A stretch of 64,000 bases of DNA, from the NCBI RefSeq assembly GCF_964204645.1, contig NC_134034.1:6073414-6137413 (forward strand), written 5' to 3'. This DNA is from Tubulanus polymorphus (taxonomy: Eukaryota; Nemertea; Palaeonemertea; Tubulaniformes; Tubulanidae). The position numbers and the translations under genes are program-made. A model generated the notes under the pieces. It was not told the origin of the DNA, did no database searches, and saw only the letters and a list, made by a program, of their open reading frames with translations. Below, in pieces: positions 12,601 to 24,600 of the stretch (positions are counted from its first letter, which is position 1; each line of letters begins with the position of its first letter).

Positions 12601-15600
12601 GCATAACATTGAATTTGGAATATTTTAGCACATATATTATATTTTGTAACGTGTATATTTTTCACATTTGGAGTTCATGAAAAAGCAAGATAGCTAAACC
12701 AGGAAGTTGTAGTTGTAAAAACACTCTAATCTGTGTTCACTGTAGATAATTGAAGAAATCCCACAATTCGAATTTTATATGTTACAATTTGGTTTCAAAA
12801 TAATGAATTTCATCATATTACATTCAAATTGTGGGATTTCTTTAAATGTTTATGCTAGTTAACTTAAACTGCTTTGTCCCCGATTTCTTCATTTACCCAC
12901 AACTGTTTGGAACGACATTAGTGGGGGCATATAGATTTCGACGTGTCTGTCTGTGTTTTATTATAAACATCTATAACTACTGAAGTATTTCACCTTGGAT
13001 CATAGAATTTTATGCAGATGTAGAGACAAACGCGCTAACAAATTTTGTTGAATATGAAAATAGGTCGCTGGAGTAGTGGCAACCAGGGGGCTGCATTGGA
13101 AAACGATGCTAGTTCGATAAAGCCTTCATTTCCCACGAAATCTTTATCAAACTTGGTATACAGGTGGGAAATGGTCTGGCTATTTAGGTTGCACTAATTT
13201 AAAGTGTGGCCACTAGGAGCCACATTTGAAAACAACATTTGCACGATAGAGCCTTCATTCTCACAAAATTTTTTTCAAACTTGGTGCACTGGTAGTTACC
13301 CCAATGTTTTCAATTGGTGCAGACAGCGTAACAGGATTGTTAGCTGAGGAATCAGTCTAGTATAGATATAGCATATAATGGGGCAGCATATTAAGAAAAA
13401 CGATTTTGATGTCACTTAGAAATCAAGATTTTCAAAATTACAATTCGTCTTATCACCACTAAGTATTCTGAGAACTACACATGCACATATGTCCTTACTA
13501 GACACATTGCCGTGAAAAAGCCTCCATTTTGTTTTTTGAAGTACACTGTGATACCTCCATCCCCTTCTGGGAAAAAGGAATAAACCCTTTCTGAGCAAAG
13601 GGTTATTTAAGGCTGGCTTTAGTCAACAAGTGACTCAACTCCTACCGACGCAACTGCATTTATCGGCAATGAGCAGCCTACGATAGGCTGCCAGTTGCTG
13701 TCATATCCATTCAACATAAGCCAGCTTGCGACGGTAACCTGATGCCTACCGACCTGTCGTAAGCTGTATCTGGCTAGTTGCCCATGTTCTACTCCAGCCT
13801 ATGGTAGGTCGACAGTTACTTTCGAGTGAAACTGACCTAAGCTCGGCTGTCAAGCGATGGAACTGAGCACAGGAATTCCAGCCAATCGGAGACCGTATGT
13901 ACCGAGTACAAGTTGTGACCACTAGTTAGCAATATTAGTATCTTGTTACAAACTTTCAGATTCAAGTAGTTTCAAACACAAACCAAACAGGTGTCTCTCA
14001 GTTGCGTTAGTAAGAATTGGTAGGCATTGCAGCGCTTATCGACATAAGTCAGGCTTTATTCAATCTGTGATTTTCAGTTCATTAAAACAATTCTTGCAAA
14101 TCTGTTTTAGTTGTTTGGTTCTAAGATATCAATGCGCTGCCAAATGAAGGAAGTTTTTCTTCAAAATAATTATTTGCGTAACAAATATTTATTCATATAG
14201 AGGGCAGCAATGGCGATTATTTTTAACATTTCAATCATAAATCTTCCAAAGAAATTGTATGAAATAAATAATTGTACAACTTAATTGCAAAGTAAAACAA
14301 TTTAAATTGTTGACCCTCAGTCTGCCTGGATATTCCAAAAACATAGAATATGCTTGTGGCTAAGGATAGATTTTGATCTATCGCTATTTAGCTGATCGAT
14401 TTTTTTATGTCATGGGTATAATTTCCAATTGATTAGAAACAAGGTAACTGAATTTTCATATTCAGGAACTACCATTCCTATTAATGTACATGTACACTCA
14501 TAGCACTAATTGAGGCCTACATCACGTGTAGTATCAAAGTACTTACTAGAAGGTTTAGGAACAATAACACGGCTAAGTAATACTATATTGATAATACATG
14601 TATTTAAAATGGTTAATTTACTCCTGACTGAAAACTTCTTTTACATTTACTTAACAAATTATTTGTACGGTGACACTGCGGTAATTAAGTTTTGACATCA
14701 AACAGATAAGATATGAAATGTTTTCTTGCAGCTGAACTTGGTGATTATAATTCAGAAGAGCACACAAATGGGTATCTGTCTGAATTCGCATTTATCCCCA
14801 ATCAAAATGATGAATTCGAAAAAGAAGTTGCAAAACTACACAAAACGCACAGGTATTTGTTTATTGTCAATAATCCACCTGAAATGGGACCATGCTATCT
14901 ATTAACTTAACCTGTGGTGATGTGGTTAACTCATGATGACCCACTTAGCCTGCAATGACCTGAAGATGTTAACTTAGATGATATGCTTATCAACTACGAT
15001 CCACAGTTAACACATTATTTCTGATCCAGCGGACTCTTGCTGATACCCTTGTGTTATCAATAATATGTAGAATTATGGCAGTTCCTAGTTACCCTTTAAG
15101 TGCCAGTATGACGATTTTGTCGTCTGTCAAATTTGTCTTGACACCACGATTGAAAGATTATGGATTGATTGGTTAGCCATGTCTGCGTAAATTTTCAAGG
15201 AAAAAATCTCTGGAAATCTGCTTAACACCCTTTGATCAGATCTCCATCAGGATTTTCCAGAAATATCTGCAGTGTTCTCCATTGTGATAAATTTCTGAGG
15301 GGCGGCATGTACGCGAGAACCTGGACCACCTGTCCTGATAGGTGCTTGCCCTTTAGGTGCAAGCACCTATCAGGATAGGCGGTCCGGGGGCCTTCCCCCG
15401 GAAAAATTTTCTATTTGTAGTTGCTCAGATGCGTTTTCCCAGCATTTGGGTTCATAATCAACTAGTTTAAGTTCGGTAATTTTCATATCCTTAGACTAGG
15501 AAGTGATCATCGGCAGTTTGCTTGAAGCACTTGCCTGCCGGTGATTAGTAGTCTTACGTGCATAAAAGTTTGATGTTCTTCCATTTATATAATTTAGATT

Positions 15601-18600
15601 TGTCATTAAAGCTCAGCAAGCATTAAATTTATTTCCATTTGGTAACCTAAGGTGACCTAATTTTTGAAAAATATTTTGGTAATCATAATAAAAGTTTATC
15701 TACGGGCATTGAAACTTGAAAAGTTTAATCTGCTGGTTTTGTTAATTCAGCGGCTGAGCTGCAGTGTCGGGACCTTCGCGCATTGATTTTTTAAATTTTT
15801 TGCATGCTGGGAAATCCCAGGGTATTTATAGGCCTATCTGAGCGGCGCTTCATGGTGAGCCGTTTCTACAATTGTTGACGTATGTAATAAGTTTATATGG
15901 CGTGAAGCTTTGTGTGACTCACTCTATTTATACAATTATTGACGTTCCGGTAGTGTTTCAACTTATTGGGACAAAGAAGATTGAATTAATTTTTTGGTTG
16001 GGTTATCCTAGGGATCACATTTTGGGTCCTATAGGTCAAAGGTCAAGGTCACCGGAAACTGTTTTGTAGTTCTCATTTCCTGCTTTTAATCATAAATTTT
16101 TTCTAACATCCGAAATTTCCGTGGATTTGCTGAAGGCCCTCTGGGATCCCTGTTAGTGTCATCATTTGTAGGTAGAATTAGGTTTTTTGAGAAAAATATC
16201 AACAGGTTTTGATCTTAGAATAGGGATTGTCCCTGTTATTTATTTGGTTGGTAAATTTCGTTTTTGATTTTTTGATTGAGTGTCCCTTACACACCCACCG
16301 CACCCGCTGGGAGCGAAACTGGGGGTTTGATTATAATCTTGGTATTTATATGTTATTTAAATGTTATCAGTGTCATCATATTCATCTCACATGGAATTCG
16401 GTTTACCCAGATATTTGTTGTCATTACCAGGGGGAGTTAAATATTGAGTTATGTCCATAAAATTTGCTTATCTATATTGGCGCCAATGAATATTTTGAAA
16501 CTTATATGTTGTAGGATTGTGTTGAATTGTATGGTTTACTAGGGGGTGTTGGATAACCGAGTCACTTCGTGTTTTCATATCTTATTGGAATATTTTTATG
16601 CATGTAGCATCTTTTATTTGCATGGCGGTTAAGTGCCGCAGCATGCCAAAACCCACAGCGAGATCTTTGGTAATACGTAGATGCCGAACATATAATGGAT
16701 GTAGTTGAATGAATTGAACAAAGATACTTTATAATGAATTGTACGATATGCTTATGTCTTAGGCCTATGGAATAATATATCTTGTATGTAATCATTGGAA
16801 AGCTCAATGAATGTAGAGCTAAATTAAGTTTTGTTTACTAGAAGGGTGTTCTAAAATTATTTTATACGGGTACAAAAATATCAGTGAATTAATTTTGCGT
16901 GTTTGCTTTTTTTAGAGGACAGACACCAGCCGATGCGGAATACAACTTTTTAGAACGAGCAAAACGATTGGATATGTATGGTGTCGACCTCCATTATGCT
17001 AGAGTATGTATATTTTAGCCGACTTTGGGAAAAACCCCTGCTGACTAATGTATTCACTTTTGTTTTGTCCGTTCGTTTGTCTGTCCCTAGACTGATTCAT
17101 CCGCAGCCTAAATCTAGCCTGAACAGAATCATAATGGCTAATTGATTGTCCTTGTTGTTTGCCAAAATTACTAAGTAGCCACAGCTATTATTATACCACA
17201 TTGTGTGACTGAAAATCTAAAAAACGCATTCAACCAGTGTTTAGCCATAACACAAAAGATTTGCAGTGTAACTAAGATAAACCCTCCAACCCTTCCAATT
17301 TAACAGAATCATTGATTATCGTATCAATATCTGCATTCTGATTGCCAGTGGAAATATTCCGGAAATCTTTTGAGCAAAGATCGGCAAGCGATACTGGACG
17401 TCTTTACTTGTAGCCCTGCAGATATCAACTCTTCAACTGAAATATTTACCGTTTTACCTCTTAAACGTATCCTTCTACGTATGTATTATAAATTAATCGC
17501 TCAGCATCCAAGTAGGCCTACATGTATAGCTTGTTGTAATGATGACAAGTGAGTCAATGGGAAAACCCAGTACCATGTATTAATCATGCGGTCTAATAGT
17601 GCTCATTACAGTTCGTGGCTCAGTCCCAAGTCGGCTGAAAACTGCCCTAATTAGGCAGCTCATTGATATTTCAGAGCTGCTGATTTTTTGCCTTTGTCAA
17701 CGGTCTGGCCGATCAATAATCATTTGTGTGCTTAATACACTATGCTTATAGCTATTTTTAGCACACTCAAATGCAATTTCAGTAGCCTGTAATTTCACTA
17801 CTAACGGATTAAGCAAAAATATATTTCGTGATACGTTTTTCTGTATGGTGCGCTAAGTTGAAAAGCATTGGTTTCATATTTTTTTAGAAATTAACCAAAA
17901 AGTGTCAAAAATTCGATTTATTTGAGCACGTTTTTTTATGCAGCATCTTTTAATTTTCCATTGTTAGCATAAATGAAAATCGTACATTAAGACCTTTAGT
18001 CTGTGGTCCTCCCAATCCAGATCATCATAGAACATTTGCCGATAGATGTAAACATAAACCACTTTTACATCGCGTCGTAAATACGCGGGCAAAAATATCA
18101 AACATGTTCAATCGCCATGAATTTTTCGGGCGATTTACAAATTCTTGCAATCGGGCAAAAAGTTACGCTCGTGTGCCCCTAGCTCTATTTGTTCCTGCCA
18201 GCTCCCCATCTGTGCTACTTATAAAAACATGATTGTACTGTACTGTATTATATAATCATTTGCCAAATACGACAGTCTGGCCATTGTGCCCCTTGGGGCT
18301 CTTGTTTTCTTTTTCAATTATGCTAGGGTCAGGAAAAATAGATTTTTCACTAATCGGCGCTAGGCATGGATGACCTTGATTTGCATAAAATGCAAAGTCA
18401 ATCGAATTTCATTCTGCCGGGAAATATCAAATTCAATTTCATTTTATTAAAGAAATGATCAGACTGATGAGCGCATGTGATGCATATATATAGTCCGTCA
18501 AAATAAACTATTCTATAAATCAATACTGCTGGATCCAAAATGCTGACTGCCTGTAAATCTATTTTTTTTGTATTCAAATAAAATTAATGATAACTATTGA

Positions 18601-21600
18601 AAAATCTTTCTGCCGAGAAAATAGCTGCTGCTTCAAGGATTCGAACCTGCTTTCTACTGTTTTTTTTTTTTTAAGATTTCAACCACCAATCAGAATCTAT
18701 GATACATTTGTTATAAATCAAACATGGCTTCCACACCAAACTGATATTGATTTTTGCTAGATTCCGGCCGGAGGATTTCCCAGATGCCCTGAAAGTTAGC
18801 GCAATATGACCTACAATTCTTGATAGGGTTCGATGAATCTTTATGTTAGTATTTGGGTAGGTGAAATGTCTACCCCTGTCAGCCATTAGATATGGCCACC
18901 AGAGCAGCCATCTTGAATTGTCTGTTACTGCAATACAGCCTGTAATTCTACATAGATTTTCATGAATTTTCACTCAGTCGATGGGTTTAAAACTGCTAAC
19001 CCTTGGGAGTGATGCGTAGCTTCGCCACATTCTAGTTTGTTTCTGTATTGGTTCATCAGTGGTGTTGAACATTTAAATTGTCAGATTATTAAACATTTCA
19101 CCTATGGGCATGGTATCCCGGACCCCAGTTGCTGAAGCATTTTCAAGTTCTATTTAAGCAGCAGCAGTGTCAGACTCTTGCAAGTTTGTTGTCAATTGGC
19201 GTTTTGCCTTGATATTCAATGGTTTAGAATGTCAATGGGTTGACGCAGTTTGTCTGGTATATCAGATTCCTTTTAAATGTGACTAGATTATGATTTACAG
19301 TAATATATTTTGGATTGAATAATTAATAACTATGCTTGGATGATTGTAATTTGTGGTCATTTTCATTGGCTGTGCATATCTATTAGGCACAAAGTAAAAA
19401 AGTCTTTGTTTCCGGTCCCCCGACCGACCCGATCAAAAAGGCTAAAGTTTTTATGGGAAGTTGAGCAAGATAGAAAATAAAATTTTTTTCAGATCAGGAA
19501 ATAGTTGATAGCAAAAAGTTATTTTTTATTGTTCATATCGGGGTAATCATAATACTGACATGGTAGGACTTTCAAGATGCGCTAAAGCATTTTGTTAACC
19601 GCTGGCGTGAGCTGACATACGCATGGCTTCCCACAAGCATGCACACGATACATAGATCAGCCGGCTGTCACTGGGGCAACCTATACACTGCGCGAGTGCC
19701 TTACTATATGGTACTACATCTGCTTAATCTATTTTGGTCGAAATGAAAAACAAATGGAAATACATAGAAAGTATTTGTAAACACAATCTCCCTGTTTTGC
19801 CACCAAACAGACGCAATGGCTCTCTGCTGTAATTAGCGCGATTGATACAATGGCGGCTGCAGACAGATCGTGATTATGGATTTAGAGGATATTATAAGCA
19901 TGAAGAACCTATTACATGTAATAACGAACCGGCAACAAAACGAAAGAGGCATCAGACTTGTTCGCTAGTAAAAAGAATTGTAAATAAAGGTTTCACAATA
20001 AAGTTTGTTGTTTGGTAGAGAATTTTATATTTAATTTCAATCCTCGTTATTTCAATTTGTCTAATCAAATCAATGACTGACATCGAAGGATTTCATTAAT
20101 CATTGTATGTGATTGCAACCAATAGCGATGACTGGTCTGTCTGTCCGTCCTACCGTCCTATAGGGGTATGACGGTAATGACACTTTTGGACTCTCTGGAC
20201 ATATCACTTTGATGTGTTGAACACCCAAAAAAAGAATTCCCTACCTACCTACTCATTAAAATCATACTAGTGGGACCAGAAACAAGGACTTTTTTATTTT
20301 ATGCCCTATCGCCAGGTTTTTCACTCGATGAATTCATTAGTGCCTCTGTTTATGTAACTTGTTGTTTTGTATCTTTACAGGACCAACACCAAGTTGAGAT
20401 ACAACTAGGGGTTCATAGCTCTGGTCTTTCTGTCTTTCAAAACAATGTAAAAATCAATACATTTTCATGGGCGAAAATTGTAAAGATCTCATTCAAGCGC
20501 AAGCAGTTTTTCATCCAGTTACGCCGTGAGCTTGTAGGTGACATTGTAAGTATAAATGTATAAAATATGTGTGCTGGTACATATCAATTGCATCACAGCA
20601 GAATAAAGAATCAAATTGGCCCAGAATATCTTTGAGGGAGGCTTACCGGCTGTATTCAACCCTTACATCACTTCCTTAACCAGTTTCCATCTACTTCAAA
20701 CTGGACACACTGGCAAATTTTACTCATCAACTAATTTGGCCAACCGGCTCAGGTGTTGGCAGGAACGTAGATAGTTATGCTACTTTTGAGAAATATAGAA
20801 TTCTTCACATTTTTGGCTTGTTTGGGGCTTTATTTTTCACTCAATAAAATGCAATGGCTGAAAACCATGACGTATTCTATAATTATTGCAAATTTTTATT
20901 TACTAGTTGGTTCTATAATTTGCCCAAGAGGGGTGTTAAATGTTAAAATGTTCAGAAGTCGAGCATCATACCTGTTCCCAAAAGTTGGACCCCTGGTTGA
21001 CAATAGAAATTAGATTGATTTATTTTCAATGCTGTGCCCTCATGATCTAGTCGATGCAGTTGCCGACTAGAATGTTTCCCTATCTTGTTTCAAAATTTCG
21101 GGACTGTATGAATTGAAATTAGCGACTCAAACAAGTAATCAGCTAGTGTGTCCAGGTCTTATTATAGATATTGTGCAGCGGGGAACATAATTTTTTGACT
21201 GTCACAGTTCGAGATTTGCCTGACAAAACAAAAGATGATATATGGGCCATTTCATGAAAAAAGCGCAGAGCCGCGCAATGTCCTTTGTGCAGCTACAGAA
21301 GCAGTGAACTGGTTAAGGATTGATATGATTTTATGTTAATCTAACACCTATAATAATCTGTATTTGGCCATAGAAATTAACAAACCTTCACATCGTAATA
21401 GAAATAGGGAAAGGCTTTTTTACTAGATTAACAAAAATTACCATTAGCTAATGGGCTTTCATCTTGTATTTCGTATTTCCTTATGAAATTGAAAAAACAT
21501 CATAGTGTCAATCCAAAAAGAGCATAATGAATCCTATTTATTGTGCTCAATCAAGTAAAGTACATCCCCTTTTTCTGGGATTCCAACTTGATGGCATTAG

Positions 21601-24600
21601 GACTCCATTGAGAGACATCTGGCAGGCACTGCTAGTTTTGATGTCAATGATTCTTTTTAGTGAACTGTTTGTATTGTGGTATAGTAGAGTCCTCTCAACT
21701 CAAATCCTATTAAGTCAAAAATCGGTTCAACTCAGTGTAGTGTTGAATTTTTTTTTCTGTCTTTGTTTACCATACATTTAAATTCACTCTCGTGAAATTG
21801 GTCAGCTTGAATGTTCGTTCAGCTCGAACTATTCTTGACCACAAGTAAATTCAAACTCCTTTCGACTGAAATATCTGAACGATCTCCCGGTAGCAAACAC
21901 AAGTATCGATTAAAAACATGGATGTGCTTATTGCTTTACTAGTAGGCTACTGGTAGTAACAGTAGAACAATCCATGCTACACGATAGGACAATACACCGC
22001 TCACGGACATTCAGACATTTAGTTATTAAGTACGTACACAATCTCTAGCATGGCTAGAGGTCCTAAAATCAGATAACTTCATATAATTGAATGTCAACAT
22101 GTGGAATCCCACTTAACTCATTGATTTTTTTCTGGTTCCAATGAATTTGAGTTGAGGTCTACTGTAGTTAAACTTCCTGATGCCATCGAGTTTACATCCC
22201 TGTAAGGAGGATAGTAGAATTACTATTTCCTACATAGAATATTATACAGAATGTCTTATCGTCTATTTGTTTTTTGTCTAGCCCAGTGAACTACCACCCA
22301 GCCCTGAGGTATGTCCATATATAAAACGATTTGTAATGTAAACCTGTGTCTATCGCAAGACTGTCCAGTGTGTATAATTATGTATGAATATTGCTTTCTT
22401 TTGGTCCTTTAAACCAATTCAGAGGGCTGTTCTTTTCACTTTTCATCCATCGTCAGGCTTCTGTTTATCCTTAGATAGAATCAAACATTTTGTTAAGATT
22501 TAAAAAAGCGTTGATAGGTATTGCCTTCAGATATTTGGTTTATACATTTATCTAGCTTAGACTCATCTGCAGCCCAAAAGCTGGCCCATTCAGTATCAAA
22601 ATGGTTGACAGCCATTTTTTGACACAATTGGCACTTATCACATATTTTTTGGGTTTCCAAATGAAATTTAAAAAAATGCTCACTCGGGGGATGTTAATTG
22701 GCAAAGTTACTGGTACTGGCATTGAAAAGGGTTTTGGGATCACAGGCACTGGAAGCACAGTTTTCCATACCAAAGGGGTTTGCACCTTCGGTGCTTGCAA
22801 ATACATGTAGTTAACCTAATAACTTTCATTGTAATCAGGGATGAAGATCCTCGGCGGAAATGCGGATTTCCGCGTTTGGAGGTTCATTTTAATCATTCTT
22901 GAGATTGATGTAGATCCGTTCAGAAAATGATGGGGGATTAGGCTCTCGGGGAAAAGTTGAGAGTTAGATCGTAGCACACTTACAGAACGGACCGTAAAAG
23001 CGTCTTATAAAACCGGTGCTACGAGCTCAGAAATCTTTTTTACAACATCATAGCGAAACATCGCTGTTGTCTAAACCCACAGTACAGATCAAAAATGTAT
23101 ATACATGTAATAGCACTTTGGGAAAATCGATATTTAGAATCTGCGGTTGCGGGCTTCAATTCATTCAACAAAGCATAGCCTACGTGCTCAATTAAAGTAG
23201 TCATTGTTTTAATTCAGGCACAGTGCGCTTGTCTTGAGTGATAGATAGGAAGATTATAGATCCTCTCGGGACTCAACTATTTATTGACAAGTGCATTTAA
23301 GTATGAACATGTGAACATGTTCTACTGATTTGGACATTGTCGGGGCCATCCCTTTCATTTACTCAAGACATAAATAACAAACGACCAACTGCGTGGCAGC
23401 AGTCTTATTTTGTCATTGAAAAATGGGCCTCAGATGCGCCAAAATCTCCTTGAAATTTCAAAATTTTCTTGGGCAGGTCCTCCAAACCCCCCATTAGGGG
23501 GCTTCGCAGCTTTGGTGCTCGCGGCTGCTGGTTTGGCCAGCACAAGTTAGCCTAAAATTTTATTTCTAATATTTTCCTCTGTTTTCATCCCTGTGTAATA
23601 TTTCCGCTTTTTTCAAACGCCTCTGTATTTCCATCGAGTACTGTACCCTTTCCTATGGTTTTTGCCAATATTTTCTAAATTTGGATTTATCGCCAATGGT
23701 TTTTCTATACGACCCGGCCCTGCGGTATTGCATTTAGCCACCGGCGAAATCCGTCATCTTTTTTCTTGGCGTTCTCGCAGTAGAACGCGTTGGATTTTTT
23801 CGCCGTAAAAATCTGGGAATTAGGATATTAGGGAGTTTTCACTCTCGTAACGGTGAGTCCGTTCGGTTTGGGGGTTATCCCTGATTTCTTTTTTTCCGTA
23901 AGAATTTTATTTACAAATATAATTTGATTGAATTGAATTGAATTGTTTTGATTTGTAACAGGATAATTATGCCACCCCCTCCTAAGGGTCAGCATCGTGG
24001 CGGGGAGGGATGCGGGCATTTGTTTGGCGCCTGGGACAACCACGATTCATGTGCGTCGTGCAGGCGCAAATCCGGTCAAATATGTGCAAGGAGCAATCCT
24101 TGCAATATTTGCGTCGTGTGGTCCGAGGACCTTTGGCTTCGGGCCGATAAGGCTCTTAAACTAAGAGATCGTCGTCGAGTTAGCAGGGATTAGTCGGTTT
24201 CGGCCGATGTGCCAACGGACGTTTCTAATCCTGTTTCTTATCGTAAAGCGGAGCGGTCGCCGGTCGTTCAGGTACGATCGGCTTCCCAACTCCGTTCACC
24301 GGGGAGGAACGCTGGTTCACCGGCACCGGTCTCCGATCATTCACCGGTCTCTGGTCGTTCACCGGTTCGGCCGGTTCGGCCGGTTCAGACTACATGTTCG
24401 GAACCGAGCGCGCGCCGCGGTAGTCGCGAACGGCCCGCACCGGTTCGGTCGGTACCGGTCCGGGTCAAGCATCGGTCCGGTTCGGCCACCGGTCCGGTCC
24501 AGACGTCGTCCGGTTCAAAACATCCGGTACGTTCATCGTCTGATTCTGATCGTCGCTCCGGGGATAGAGCTCGCTCTCCCACTAGATTTAGACGCCGTGA

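Larger units (their letters stand above)
14853..16915 (+). other. Intron 7
   Basis: 2.1 kb. It holds the 15323-15385 hairpin with adjoining G/C-runs, the second copy of the 10001 repeat (16211-16320) and a weak 150-bp-type repeat (about 16430-16560). No exon was seen. Confidence 0.6.
17004..20380 (+). other. Intron 8
   Basis: 3.4 kb of decayed repeats: a copy of repeat C (17995-18080), a fragment of repeat A (18170-18310) with a diverged piece of it to 18460, and a partial 150-bp-type repeat (19030-19130). No exon was recognised. Confidence 0.6.
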
